Assembly (NCBI RefSeq): GCF_905372745.1
Contig: NZ_CAJPQR010000007.1
Location: 1 to 64,000 of the forward strand
Direction of reading: 5' to 3'
Source of the DNA: an uncultured Campylobacter sp.
Lineage (GTDB): Bacteria; Campylobacterota; Campylobacteria; Campylobacterales; Campylobacteraceae
DNA: 64,000 bases
Part shown: positions 25,653-35,598 of the stretch, piece by piece
Layout: each line of letters begins with the position of its first letter
Numbering within the stretch: position 1 is the stretch's first letter
Notes under the pieces: model-generated
Databases searched by the model: none
Seen by the model: only the letters and a program-made list of their open reading frames with translations
What the model was told of the DNA's origin: nothing
Program-made: the position numbers and the translations under genes

Positions 25653-26890
25653 TGGCGAGAAAATGTAATTTTTGCGGCGAGACGGAGTCAAACGATAGAC
25701 GCCTTTTTGCGGATTTGGACAATAAGGCTTTCATCTGCGAATACTGCGTGAATGCCGCTTATAATATGATTTGCGGCGATACGAGCCTGCAAGAATCGAG
25801 TCCTGAAAACAAAACCGACAAAGACTATACGAATTTAACTCCAAAAGAGCTAAAGGCGGTGCTAGATAACTACGTCATCGGTCAAGATAAGGCCAAAAAA
25901 GTCTTTAGCGTCGGCGTTTATAATCACTACAAAAGAATTTTTAGAAAAGGCGAGATCGAGGACGATACGGAGATCTCGAAATCAAATATCTTGCTTGTGG
26001 GCCCTACGGGTAGCGGCAAGACGCTGATGGCACAGACTCTGGCTAAATTTCTAGACGTACCTATCGCTATCTGCGACGCTACGAGCCTAACGGAAGCGGG
26101 CTACGTCGGAGAAGACGTGGAAAATATCCTGACTCGTCTTTTACAGGCCGCAGACGGCGACGTAAAGCGCGCCGAGCAGGGCATAGTTTTCGTCGATGAG
26201 ATAGATAAGATCGCCAGGATGAGCGAAAATCGCTCGATCACGCGCGACGTGAGCGGCGAGGGCGTGCAGCAGGCGCTTTTAAAAATCATCGAAGGCAGCC
26301 TCGTAAATATCCCTCCAAAAGGCGGCAGAAAGCATCCTAATCAGGAATTTATCCAGATAGATACTTCAAACATCCTCTTTGTCTGCGGCGGCGCGTTTGA
26401 CGGACTAGCCGACATCATCGAGCGCAGGATCGGCAAAAACGTGCTGGGATTTGGTCAAGATAAACGCTCAAAAGACGATAAGGAAAATTTGCTAGACGCG
26501 CTTGAGAGCGACGATTTGGTGCATTTTGGACTAATCCCGGAGCTAATCGGTAGGCTTCACGTGGTCGCCACGCTAAATAAAATCACGCAGGACGATATGG
26601 TGAGAATTTTAACCGAGCCTAAAAATGCGATACTAAAGCAGTACCAAAAGCTTTTCGCGATAGATAGGGCAAATTTAAAATTTGACGACGAAGCTCTAAA
26701 AGAGGTCGCAAAACTAGCCATCGAGCGAAAAACGGGAGCTAGGGGACTGCGAAGCATAATGGAAGAGGTGATGACTGATATAATGTACGAACTGCCGGAG
26801 CTTGCGGGCTACGACGTGGTGATAACAAAAGAGGTCGTAAGCGGCAAAGAAAAGCCGATTTTCGTAAAAAACAATAAAATAAGCGCATAA
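25652..26890 (+). CDS. clpX: ATP-dependent Clp protease ATP-binding subunit ClpX
   Basis: AAA+ unfoldase that feeds substrates to ClpP. The protein from 25652 is 412 residues; the open frame runs further upstream inside lpxA, but MARKCNFCGE is the family start and GGAAGAG lies upstream. The N-terminal zinc domain has CNFC and CEYC. Walker A is GPTGSGKT and Walker B IVFVDEID. The RKTGARGLRSIMEE sensor-2 region is present. It sits in a lipid A and cell-shape cluster, without clpP adjacent. Confidence 0.97.
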   Translation: MARKCNFCGETESNDRRLFADLDNKAFICEYCVNAAYNMICGDTSLQESSPENKTDKDYTNLTPKELKAVLDNYVIGQDKAKKVFSVGVYNHYKRIFRKGEIEDDTEISKSNILLVGPTGSGKTLMAQTLAKFLDVPIAICDATSLTEAGYVGEDVENILTRLLQAADGDVKRAEQGIVFVDEIDKIARMSENRSITRDVSGEGVQQALLKIIEGSLVNIPPKGGRKHPNQEFIQIDTSNILFVCGGAFDGLADIIERRIGKNVLGFGQDKRSKDDKENLLDALESDDLVHFGLIPELIGRLHVVATLNKITQDDMVRILTEPKNAILKQYQKLFAIDRANLKFDDEALKEVAKLAIERKTGARGLRSIMEEVMTDIMYELPELAGYDVVITKEVVSGKEKPIFVKNNKISA

Positions 26891-26898
26891 GGATACAG

Positions 26899-27936
26899 AT
26901 GATTTTAGACCAGATAATAGGATTTTTTTCAAGCGATATGGGTATCGACCTAGGCACTGCAAATACGCTAGTTTTGGTAAAAGATAAGGGTATCATCATA
27001 AACGAGCCCTCCGTCGTCGCGGTACAACGCGAAAAATACGGCAAGCAAAAAATCTTAGCCGTCGGCCACGAAGCAAAAGAGATGGTAGGTAAAACTCCCG
27101 GCGATATCGAGGCGATCCGTCCGATGAGAGACGGCGTTATCGCGGATTTTGACATGACGGAAAAGATGATCCGCTATTTCATCGAAAAAACTCACCGCAG
27201 AAAGAGCTTCCTGCGCCCTCGTATCATCATCTCCGTACCTTACGGCCTAACTCAAGTCGAACGAAAAGCCGTACGCGAGAGCGCGCTAAGCGCCGGGGCT
27301 AGAGAGGTATTTTTGATAGAGGAGCCTATGGCTGCTGCTATCGGGGCAAATTTGCCGGTGCGCGAACCGCAAGGAAACCTAGTCGTCGATATCGGCGGCG
27401 GTACGACGGAGATCGGTGTAGTCTCTCTAGGCGGCCTAGTTATAAGCAAGTCTATCCGCACCGCTGGCGATAAAATCGATATGAGCATCGTAAACTACAT
27501 AAAAGAAAAATACAACCTCCTAATCGGCGAGCGAGCGGGCGAGGATATCAAAATTTCCGTCGGTTCGGCGATTCAGCTTCCCGAGGAGCTTAGCATCGTA
27601 GTAAAAGGTCGCGACCAGATTAGCGGCCTACTAAGCCGCGTGGAGCTAACGAGCGAGGACGTGCGCGAGGCTATGCGCGAACCTCTAAAAGAGATCGCAG
27701 ACGCCCTAAAAACCGTACTTGAGATGATGCCGCCCGATCTTGCCGGAGATATCGTAGAAAACGGCATCGTGCTAACCGGAGGCGGAGCGCTGATCCGCGG
27801 CCTTGATAAATATCTAAGCGATATCGTCAAGCTTCCCGTTTTCGTCGCGGACGATCCGTTGCTAGCCGTGGCTAGAGGCACCGGCAAGGCTCTTGAGGAG
27901 ATTAAATTTTTACAACAACTCGTAAATGAAGAGTAA
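26899..27936 (+). CDS. mreB: Rod shape-determining actin homologue MreB
   Basis: A 345-residue actin-fold ATPase that forms membrane-associated filaments guiding lateral wall synthesis. It has the phosphate loops GIDLGTANTLV and VVDIGGGTTEIG and the adenosine motif VLTGGGALIRGL. It lies 8 bp after clpX and overlaps mreC by 11 bases, giving the classical mreBC pair. Confidence 0.98.
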   Translation: MILDQIIGFFSSDMGIDLGTANTLVLVKDKGIIINEPSVVAVQREKYGKQKILAVGHEAKEMVGKTPGDIEAIRPMRDGVIADFDMTEKMIRYFIEKTHRRKSFLRPRIIISVPYGLTQVERKAVRESALSAGAREVFLIEEPMAAAIGANLPVREPQGNLVVDIGGGTTEIGVVSLGGLVISKSIRTAGDKIDMSIVNYIKEKYNLLIGERAGEDIKISVGSAIQLPEELSIVVKGRDQISGLLSRVELTSEDVREAMREPLKEIADALKTVLEMMPPDLAGDIVENGIVLTGGGALIRGLDKYLSDIVKLPVFVADDPLLAVARGTGKALEEIKFLQQLVNEE

Positions 27937-28681
27937 AATTTTATTCGTCGCTCTCATCGGCGCGCTGGTATTTTTTTCGCTTGATAGAGGCGCGCTTATC
28001 TCGGGATACGTCGTAAATTTAAACAGCCGCGTAGTCGCCGCCTACGACGACGCGGTCAAATTTGTAAAAGACGGCGTAAACGAGCATTTTAGGCAGCGCG
28101 AGGAGATAAAGCAGCTTCGCGCTCAAAACGCCGAACTGGAAAAATCGGCAGCTTTGCTTTCAAGCTTCGCAAAGGAGCTAAACGAAATTTTGGTCGATAA
28201 AAACTCGACCGCCTACGAGCCTAGAGTCCAGCTCGTGCGGGCGCTAAGCTACGTAAATATAAGCGACTACAACAAGGTCTGGCTGGATAAATTTAGCGGC
28301 TACGACGAGTCTAAAATTTACGGGCTGATTTACCAAGGTAAGAGCGCGGGTATCGTCGTGAGTAAGGACGGCAACCCTATGGCCTTGCTGCAAAACGATC
28401 CAAAAAGTATATTCGCCGTTTCAATCGGCGAGGAAAAAATCCCGGGCATCGCGCACGGGAGTAAAGACGGAATAACGGTGAAATTTATCCCCCAGTGGCT
28501 CAGCCCAAAGGAGGGCGACGAGGTCGTCACGAGCGGGCTTGACGGGATATTTTTTAGCGGGATTTCAGTGGGCAAGGTCACGGGCGTGATCCAAGAGAGC
28601 TTATATAAAAGCGCGGCCGTAAAGCCCTACGTAAGCATAACCATCCCCTCATATCTATACGTCGTAACAAAGGAAAAATAA
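27926..28681 (+). CDS. mreC: Rod shape-determining protein MreC
   Basis: A 251-residue bitopic protein that bridges MreB and wall synthases in the periplasm. One N-terminal membrane segment (about 3-21), a coiled coil (about 45-90) and a beta-barrel region (about 100-250, including GDEVVTSGLDGIFFSGISVGKV) fit the family. Overlaps mreB by 11 bases and shares TAATG with carB. No mreD follows. Confidence 0.93.
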   Translation: MKSKILFVALIGALVFFSLDRGALISGYVVNLNSRVVAAYDDAVKFVKDGVNEHFRQREEIKQLRAQNAELEKSAALLSSFAKELNEILVDKNSTAYEPRVQLVRALSYVNISDYNKVWLDKFSGYDESKIYGLIYQGKSAGIVVSKDGNPMALLQNDPKSIFAVSIGEEKIPGIAHGSKDGITVKFIPQWLSPKEGDEVVTSGLDGIFFSGISVGKVTGVIQESLYKSAAVKPYVSITIPSYLYVVTKEK

Positions 28682-31600
28682 TGCCAAAAAGAACCGACAT
28701 CAACACCGTTTTACTCATCGGCAGCGGCCCTATCGTCATCGGGCAGGCGTGCGAATTCGACTACAGCGGTACGCAAGCCGCAAAGACGCTAAAGCAGCTG
28801 GGCTACCGAGTCGTACTCATTAACTCAAACCCGGCTACCATCATGACCGATCCAGATTTCGCCGACGCTACCTACGTCGAGCCGATAACCAAAGAGAGTA
28901 TCAAGCGCATAATAGATAAGGAAAAAGTCGATGCCATACTGCCTACGATGGGCGGCCAGGTAGCGCTAAACGTCGCTATGCAACTATACGAAGCTGACAT
29001 GCTAGGCGGCGTCAAATTTCTAGGCGCGAACCCCCAAGCTATCAAAAAGGGCGAGGATAGGCAGGAGTTTAAAAAGGTGATGCAAAAGATCGGCATGGAT
29101 CTGCCGCAAAGCCAGTACGCCTACGACATGGACGAGGCGCTAGCCGCAGCCGCAAACATCGGCTTTCCGCTCATCATCCGCGCTAGCTATACCCTAGGCG
29201 GCGCAGGCAGCGGCGTGGCGTATAATATCGACGAATTTAAAGAACTAGCCCAAACGGGCCTAGATGCCAGCCCGATACATGAAATTTTGGTCGAGGAGAG
29301 CTTGCTAGGCTGGAAAGAGTACGAGATGGAGGTCATCCGCGACCGCAACGACAACTGTATCATCGTCTGCTCGATCGAAAACCTCGATCCGATGGGCGTG
29401 CATACGGGCGATAGTATCACGGTTGCGCCGGCTCTTACGCTCACCGACAAAGAGTATCAGGCGATGCGCGACGCGAGTTTTAAAATTTTACGCGAGATCG
29501 GCGTGGATACGGGCGGCAGCAATGTGCAGTTTGCTATAAATCCAAAAACCGGCCGCATGATCGTGATCGAGATGAACCCGCGCGTGAGCCGTAGCTCTGC
29601 GCTCGCCTCAAAGGCCACGGGCTACCCGATCGCCAAGGTCGCGACGCTGCTAGCCGTGGGCTTTAGCCTGGATGAAATCAAAAACGACATCACCGGCACG
29701 CCTGCTAGCTTTGAGCCCGTCATCGATTACATCGTGACTAAGATCCCGCGCTTTACGTTTGAGAAATTCCCGGGCGCGAACCCGTATCTAGGCACCGCGA
29801 TGAAGAGTGTGGGCGAGGTGATGGCGATCGGCAGGACGTTTAAGGAAAGCATCCAAAAAGCGCTTTGCTCGATGGAAAAGGATTATTACGGATTTAACTT
29901 CGTAAATTTGGAGAAAAACGCGTTAGTTTACGGCCTTAGAAACGCGAACGAAAGCCGCATTTTATATGTCGCGCAGGCGTTTCGAGACGGGTTTAGCGTG
30001 GCTGAGGTGCACGAGATGAGCAAGATCGATCCGTGGTTTTTGGATCAAATTTGGCAGATAGTTAAATTTGAAGAGCGTATCGACATGGACATCCTAAACG
30101 ACGAGCCGCTACTTCGCGAAGCTAAAACGATGGGGTTTTCGGACAAGATGATCGCGCATCTGATAAATTTAAAAGACAACCTCGATCTGGGTCAAAACGA
30201 TATATATTTCGCGCGCGAGAAAATGGGCATAAACCTCGAATACAACGAGGTTGATACCTGCGCGGGCGAGTTTAAGGCGCTCACGCCGTATCTTTACTCG
30301 ACGACTAATATCACGAAACTGCCGCATCTTTCGTCAAATTTCGCCGAGTCAAATTTAAACGTAAATTCGGCGCAAAAAGAGAAAAAAGTGATGATCATCG
30401 GCGGCGGTCCAAACCGCATAGGCCAGGGCATAGAGTTTGACTACTGCTGCGTGCACGCCAGCTACGCGCTACGCGACATGGGCGTAAAAACCATAATGTA
30501 CAACTGCAACCCAGAAACCGTCAGTACCGACTACGACACTAGCGATATTTTGTACTTTGAGCCGATCGATTTCGAGCACGTTAGAGCCGTGATCGAGCAC
30601 GAAAATCCGGACGGCGTGATCGTGCATTTCGGCGGTCAGACTCCGCTAAAATTCGCCAAACGCCTAAGCATAGCGGGCGCAAAAATCATCGGCACCAGCG
30701 CTCGTACGATCGACGTCGCTGAGGATAGGAAGAAATTTAGCGAATTTATCTCTAAAATAGGCGTCAAACAGCCACGAAACGACACTGCAACAAGCGAAAA
30801 AGAGGCGCTAGAAAAGGCCGCCGCTATCGGCTATCCCGTACTCGTGCGCCCTAGCTACGTGCTGGGCGGCCGCGCGATGAGACGCGTGCATAGCGATGAG
30901 GAGCTGCGCCTATATATGAGCGAGGCGGTCAAGGTCAGTAACCACTCGCCCGTGCTAATCGATAAATTTTTACAAGACGCCGTGGAGCTTGACGTAGACG
31001 CGATCAGCGACGGCAAGGACGTCTATATCGGCGCCGTGATGCAGCACATCGAGGAGGCGGGCATCCACAGCGGCGACAGCGCGTGCATATTGCCTCCGCT
31101 AAATTTGACCGCGCAGATGATCGAAAAGGTAGAAAACCAAACTCGCGACATCGCGCTAAATTTGGGCGTCGTGGGGCTTATGAATATCCAGTTTGCCATC
31201 TACGAGGACGAGCTGTTTATAATAGAGGTAAACCCGCGCGCCAGCCGCACCGTGCCGTTTGTTAGCAAGGCGACAGGCGTGCCGATGGCGAAGGTAGCCA
31301 CGCGCGTGATGTGGCAAGGGGGTTTACGCGAGGCGCTTAAATTTTACGACAACTACGACGCAGTTTACGAGGAGCGCGGCATACTCAAGCCTCGAGTGAA
31401 AAATCACGTCTGCGTCAAAGAAGCTGTATTTCCGTTTAACAAGCTCTCTGGCGCGGATCTAATCCTGGGTCCTGAGATGAAAAGTACGGGCGAGGTCATG
31501 GGCATATCAAGCGATTTTGCAAAGAGCTTTGCAAAAAGCCAGATCGCTGCGAGCAACTCGCTGCCGACAAGCGGGCTAGTCTTTTTGACTCTTGCCGACG

Positions 31601-31974
31601 CGGACAAAAAATACGCCGCAAATTTGGCGCGCGAGCTCATAAATCTCGGCTTTAAAATCATCGCCACGGGCGGAACGTATAAAATTTTAGAGGGCGCGGG
31701 CATAGAGAGCGAGTTCGTCTATAAGATTAGCGAAGGCCGCCCAAATGTCGAGGATAGGCTCAAAAACGGCGATATCGCGCTCGTCATCAACACCAGCGAC
31801 AGCAAGTCAAACAGCGAGGACGGCAAGAAAATCAGGCAAAACATCATGCGATTTAAGATTCCGTATTTCACGACGATGTCGGCGGCCTTGGCGGCTGCTA
31901 AATCGCTAAAAAGCGTACAAGACGGCAGCGCGCTAGAAGTAAAAAGCTTGCAGGAGTATCTTGGCGAGAAGTGA
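28681..31974 (+). CDS. carB: Carbamoyl-phosphate synthase large subunit
   Basis: A 1097-residue enzyme making carbamoyl phosphate for arginine and pyrimidines. It has two homologous ATP-grasp halves (first from about residue 1, with GSGPIVIGQACEFDYSG; second from about 560, with GGGPNRIGQGIEFDYC) and a C-terminal MGS-like regulatory domain (TGGTYKILEGAGI). Length matches the family. Coupled to mreC by TAATG. carA is not in the window. Confidence 0.98.
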   Translation: MPKRTDINTVLLIGSGPIVIGQACEFDYSGTQAAKTLKQLGYRVVLINSNPATIMTDPDFADATYVEPITKESIKRIIDKEKVDAILPTMGGQVALNVAMQLYEADMLGGVKFLGANPQAIKKGEDRQEFKKVMQKIGMDLPQSQYAYDMDEALAAAANIGFPLIIRASYTLGGAGSGVAYNIDEFKELAQTGLDASPIHEILVEESLLGWKEYEMEVIRDRNDNCIIVCSIENLDPMGVHTGDSITVAPALTLTDKEYQAMRDASFKILREIGVDTGGSNVQFAINPKTGRMIVIEMNPRVSRSSALASKATGYPIAKVATLLAVGFSLDEIKNDITGTPASFEPVIDYIVTKIPRFTFEKFPGANPYLGTAMKSVGEVMAIGRTFKESIQKALCSMEKDYYGFNFVNLEKNALVYGLRNANESRILYVAQAFRDGFSVAEVHEMSKIDPWFLDQIWQIVKFEERIDMDILNDEPLLREAKTMGFSDKMIAHLINLKDNLDLGQNDIYFAREKMGINLEYNEVDTCAGEFKALTPYLYSTTNITKLPHLSSNFAESNLNVNSAQKEKKVMIIGGGPNRIGQGIEFDYCCVHASYALRDMGVKTIMYNCNPETVSTDYDTSDILYFEPIDFEHVRAVIEHENPDGVIVHFGGQTPLKFAKRLSIAGAKIIGTSARTIDVAEDRKKFSEFISKIGVKQPRNDTATSEKEALEKAAAIGYPVLVRPSYVLGGRAMRRVHSDEELRLYMSEAVKVSNHSPVLIDKFLQDAVELDVDAISDGKDVYIGAVMQHIEEAGIHSGDSACILPPLNLTAQMIEKVENQTRDIALNLGVVGLMNIQFAIYEDELFIIEVNPRASRTVPFVSKATGVPMAKVATRVMWQGGLREALKFYDNYDAVYEERGILKPRVKNHVCVKEAVFPFNKLSGADLILGPEMKSTGEVMGISSDFAKSFAKSQIAASNSLPTSGLVFLTLADADKKYAANLARELINLGFKIIATGGTYKILEGAGIESEFVYKISEGRPNVEDRLKNGDIALVINTSDSKSNSEDGKKIRQNIMRFKIPYFTTMSAALAAAKSLKSVQDGSALEVKSLQEYLGEK

Positions 31975-32022
31975 GCGCATGCCGGCAAATTTAAACGTCA
32001 AATTTGCCTTTGTGCGCAGTTT
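31975..32022 (+). terminator. Terminator after carB
   Basis: Nested hairpin immediately after the carB stop: inner GGCAAATTT/AAATTTGCC (31984-31992 with 32000-32008), outer GCGCA/TGCGC, then AGTTTTT. Probably ends the fabZ-to-carB operon. Confidence 0.7.
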
Positions 32023-32166
32023 TTGCGTTAAATAAAAGCTTAAATTTAGCTCTCTAATTTCACGGTTGGAATTTATTTAGATGAGATTAAATTTTACTTC
32101 TAGCGTTTTGGGCGATGCGAAATAGTAAAATTTCAGCTAAATTTTACCCAGCAAAAAGGAGCAAAA

Positions 32167-32883
32167 ATGTTTGATTTTAAAAAAGAGTTTAAAGAGCTTT
32201 ACGCGCCAAAGCAGACACCGCAAATTTTAACCGTCCCGCCTGCAAATTTCGTCTGCGTCCGCGGCGATGGCGATCCGAACGAATCAGGCGGTGCGTATCA
32301 GCGCGCGATAGAGGTGCTTTACGCCGTGAGCTACGCGCTAAAAATGAGCTACAAAACCGATTATAAGATCGATGGCTTTTTTGAGTATGTCGTGCCACCG
32401 CTAGAGGGGTTTTGGTGGCAGAGCGGCTCGGCTTGCGGCGCTGCAGACTACGCTAGAAAGAGCGATTTTAGCTGGATTAGCGCGATTAGACTGCCCGATT
32501 TTATCACGCGAGAAAATTTCGACTGGGCAGTGCAGCAGGCTACTTTGAAAAAGAAGCTAGACTGCGGCGCAGCGGAGTTTTTGAGGATAGACGAAGGTCT
32601 TTGCGCGCAAATTTTACATGTGGGTAGCTTTGACGATGAGCCGGAGAGCGTTGCTAAAATAGACGAGTTTATCTCCGCAAACGGCTATGCAAAGGACTTT
32701 GGCGAGCAAAGGACGCATCATGAAATCTACCTAAGCGACCCCAGAAAAATAGACCCGCAAAAATGCAAAACGATAATTAGACTGCCGATTAGAAAAATAG
32801 CGACGCGGTTTCTAAGTAAAGCTATAGTACTTACTCGAGACTCGCCTTTTTATTGTGCCGATTTGCAAAATAGAGTAGATTAA
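32167..32883 (+). CDS. GyrI-like small-molecule-binding domain protein
   Basis: A 238-residue soluble protein of the GyrI-like group. The opening VPPANFVCVRGDGDPNESGGAY and the aromatic-rich VVPPLEGFWWQSG match the SHS2-type ligand-binding fold found in GyrI/SbmC and multidrug-regulator domains. No DNA-binding domain is attached. Ligand and role unknown. A good AAGGAG site precedes the ATG. Single gene, following carB's terminator. Confidence 0.8.
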   Translation: MFDFKKEFKELYAPKQTPQILTVPPANFVCVRGDGDPNESGGAYQRAIEVLYAVSYALKMSYKTDYKIDGFFEYVVPPLEGFWWQSGSACGAADYARKSDFSWISAIRLPDFITRENFDWAVQQATLKKKLDCGAAEFLRIDEGLCAQILHVGSFDDEPESVAKIDEFISANGYAKDFGEQRTHHEIYLSDPRKIDPQKCKTIIRLPIRKIATRFLSKAIVLTRDSPFYCADLQNRVD

Positions 32884-33003
32884 GAAAAATTATGTCGATT
32901 ACAGCGCGTAGAGATTAAATTTAAGCGAGATTATAGAGCTTGGCGGTGTGCTACACTGCATAACGGCAGAGAAATTTGGGCGGTAAAGTTACCACCTTAT
33001 TTA

Positions 33004-33765
33004 CTATTTTGTTTTGGGGATAATTTCTTTATTAAAGTCGAATTCCCAAATTTTTGGGTCTGGCACGTCTTTTATTTCTTCTTTGCTATACCCAATAGCC
33101 TTTAGTCTTTCATTCCAAGTCCTTCTAATGCCTTCAGCAATAGGCTTAAATTCCCTTGGCGAAAACTCATCAGTTTTTGCATTATTGCACCAGTAGCAAG
33201 CCATACAACAATTCTCTTTGCTATATTCTAAATTTGGCAGCTTCCTATCTATTTCTAGCGTATATCCACGCGTATCGCTTCTTTTATTATTTAGCTTACC
33301 ATTTTTGCCAAGCTCTTCGATCTGAGCTAGGCTTATACCGCAGTATGAGCAAGTTGTTTTTTCAAGCATCTTATTAAAGTCTGTTTCAGAAAATTTTCCT
33401 TTAAAATCATCTTCATATTCTTTTTCCAGTGCATCTAAAATTTCTGTAAATTCATTAGACTTTTGAACGAAATATTGTCTTTGCTCTATCAGCATGATGT
33501 TTAGCTCTTTGCCCTTATGTTTTATTTTACTTTCATTGCTATTTAGATTCAGCTGGTAGTATTTACTGCTGTATAAATTCGCCACTTCATTAATGACTTC
33601 AAAGCCCTTAAAATCTTTTTTTATAGTTTCAATATTACTCATAATGTAGTAATCATTGCATCCATTTTTATCTGAGTTGTCCCAAGAAAAAGCCTTGTCA
33701 AACAAAAATAGCTGAACTTTTGTTTTAAAGCTATCTTCCATTTTAGTTTTATATTTCTTTGTCAT
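33004..33765 (-). CDS. HNH-family endonuclease-like protein
   Basis: A 253-residue protein. The start is set at 33765 because GAAGGAG lies 5 bases before it; an upstream ATG at 33795 lacks a ribosome site. C139xxC142 (CSYC), EIDRK at 171-175, NCC and CYWCNN (C190xxC193) form a zinc-supported HNH fold of the McrA/HNH_5 kind. The N-terminal 130 residues are charged and helical, without a recognised domain. Composition is clearly more AT-rich than in neighbouring genes, and it lacks an operon, which suggests acquisition. Could be a defence or mobile-element nuclease; that is inference. Confidence 0.8.
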   Translation of the reverse strand: MTKKYKTKMEDSFKTKVQLFLFDKAFSWDNSDKNGCNDYYIMSNIETIKKDFKGFEVINEVANLYSSKYYQLNLNSNESKIKHKGKELNIMLIEQRQYFVQKSNEFTEILDALEKEYEDDFKGKFSETDFNKMLEKTTCSYCGISLAQIEELGKNGKLNNKRSDTRGYTLEIDRKLPNLEYSKENCCMACYWCNNAKTDEFSPREFKPIAEGIRRTWNERLKAIGYSKEEIKDVPDPKIWEFDFNKEIIPKTK

Positions 33766-34010
33766 CTTTTCTCCTTCATCAAAAATTTTTGTCATTATAC
33801 AGCGTTTTTACGACTTTGACCGCCACGAGGCAGCATAGGCGTTTGTATGCCTGTAGCTCCACTCTGCTCGAACCAAAATTTAAAATCTCATCTTGGCTGG
33901 TCCAAAATTTAAACCGCCATTTACGCTCGCCTCAAATCCTGCCAAACCCCAAATTTAACCCCAGCTTAAGCATAAGCTTGTATACTTTGGCTTTAAATTT
34001 AAGGCGGCAA

Positions 34011-34910
34011 ATGAGATCACAGAGCGAATTTTTTGGCGTTTTCATCACTCTTCTTGGCGGCGTATTATGGGGATTTAGCAGTGTTTGCGGGCAGTATTTG
34101 TTCACGCAAAAGGGCGTTAGTGCCGACTGGCTCGTGCCCTACCGCCTAGGCCTCGCCGGGCTTGCGATGGTAGCGTATTACATCGCTCGCTCGCCGCGCC
34201 TAGCCCTCGCACCGCTAAAAGATCGCGTGCTTTTGCCGCAGCTGCTCATCTACGCGTTTTTTGGGCTTATGATGACGCAGTATTCGTACTTTTGCGGTGT
34301 CGAGCTCTCAAATGCCGCCGTCGCGACCGTAATCCAGTACTCCGCGCCCGCACTCATCCTCGCCGTCGTTTGCTTTTTAGAACGACGCGTGCCTAAAAAG
34401 GTCGAGCTCATCGCGCTCATTTTCGCGGTGCTGGGCGTCGTGCTGCTCGCCACCCACGGCGATCTGGGATCGCTGGTTATCAGCGCGGAGGCGCTGGTTT
34501 GGTGCCTCATTAGCGCGCTTGGCGTCGTGATTTATAGTCTCATCCCAACGAAGCTAAATCAAAAATACCCCGTCGCGCTAAATTTAGGCTGGGGCATGGT
34601 CATCGGCGGCGGCGCGCTCGCGCTTTACACGCGGGTTTGGCAGCTAAGTGGCGTGAGCGACGCGCAGGGCTTTGCGGCGCTTGCCGCAGTAGTGGTACTT
34701 GGCACGATATGTGCGTTTAGTTTTTACATGACGGGACTAAAGATAATAGGCGCGAGCAGGGCGAGCATGATCGCGTGCATCGAGCCGGTGAGCGCCGCGG
34801 CGTTTGCCTATTTTTGGCTGGGGACGGAGTTTGTGTTTCTTGATTTTGCGGGCTTTACACTCATTATCTCGTGCATATTTTTGCTGGCTAAAGATAGGAA
34901 AAAGGCGTAA
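34011..34910 (+). CDS. EamA/DMT-family transporter
   Basis: A 299-residue membrane protein with about ten helices in two EamA repeats (GVLWGFSSVCGQY in the first, ALGVVIYSLIPTK in the second). These exporters move amino acids or metabolites; the substrate is not predictable. The open frame extends upstream, but MRSQSEFFG at 34011 is the natural start, with AAGG 7 bases before. It is followed by a hairpin. Confidence 0.87.
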   Translation: MRSQSEFFGVFITLLGGVLWGFSSVCGQYLFTQKGVSADWLVPYRLGLAGLAMVAYYIARSPRLALAPLKDRVLLPQLLIYAFFGLMMTQYSYFCGVELSNAAVATVIQYSAPALILAVVCFLERRVPKKVELIALIFAVLGVVLLATHGDLGSLVISAEALVWCLISALGVVIYSLIPTKLNQKYPVALNLGWGMVIGGGALALYTRVWQLSGVSDAQGFAALAAVVVLGTICAFSFYMTGLKIIGASRASMIACIEPVSAAAFAYFWLGTEFVFLDFAGFTLIISCIFLLAKDRKKA

Positions 34911-34945
34911 AATTTAACGCGGCAAGGCGTAATCGCGTTAAATTT
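34910..34945 (+). terminator. Hairpin after the EamA transporter gene
   Basis: A 12-bp perfect stem, AAATTTAACGCG with CGCGTTAAATTT, has a 12-base loop and starts at the stop codon. It lacks a long T run, so factor-independent termination is likely but not certain. Confidence 0.6.
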
Positions 34946-35175
34946 AATCAAATCATAAGCGCATCCTTTTTGTAAAGAAGAAAAAGCTCGAAGAAGCAAT
35001 TTTTGCAAGCGAGGCGGCTCGGGTGCGATTAAAACTAGGCTTGGCTTAAGTTTTAGATAAAATTAGGCGCTGATTTGCGACGTTTTTATGCGCCTGTTCC
35101 CGGCAAAAAATCGTAGCAAAATTTGCGGTAAGTCGGGCGCGAGCGGCGTTTAAGACATTAATTTCGGAGAAAAAT

Positions 35176-35598
35176 ATGATTTATTTGGCGCAGACCGATA
35201 CGACGGCGGGATTTTTGAGTAAGGATTTTCGCGAGATAAACGCGTTAAAACGCCGAGCGGCGGGCAAGCCCTGCCTCATAACGACGGCAAAGCTTAGCGA
35301 GCTAAAAAATCTCGCTCGCGTGCCTGCTAAATTTCAAAATTTAGTACGCCGTGCTAGAAAAACGACGTTTTTATATCCGAACGCTAAGGCCGTGCGCGTC
35401 GTAAAAGAGTGCGCCCACGAGGAGTTTTTGAGGCAATTTGACTGGCTTTACTCCAGTAGCGCAAATTTAAACGGGAAAAATTTCGACGAAGCATGGGCGA
35501 GAGCGGCGGCTGACGAGGTCGTAGATCAAAATTTCAGCCAAAACGCAAGCTCGAAAATCTATAAAATTTCAAAAACGAACTTAAAGCGCATAAGGTAG
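35176..35598 (+). CDS. Short Sua5/YciO/YrdC-family protein (TsaC-like)
   Basis: A 140-residue protein. TDTTAGFLS (7-15), the basic LKRRAAGKPCLIT (25-37) and the SSSANLNGK segment (93-101) match the YrdC signature that binds ATP and threonine to make threonylcarbamoyl-AMP for t6A37 tRNA modification. Typical TsaC proteins are about 185-200 residues, so the mid-section is reduced. Campylobacter appears to carry this short form. A GGAG site lies 8 bases before the ATG. Confidence 0.72.
   Translation: MIYLAQTDTTAGFLSKDFREINALKRRAAGKPCLITTAKLSELKNLARVPAKFQNLVRRARKTTFLYPNAKAVRVVKECAHEEFLRQFDWLYSSSANLNGKNFDEAWARAAADEVVDQNFSQNASSKIYKISKTNLKRIR

Noticed and set aside
33759..34010. N-terminal extension of the EamA transporter frame
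   Set aside because: Composition does not look like a membrane protein, it overlaps the HNH gene's 5' end, and a proper start with AAGG exists at 34011.
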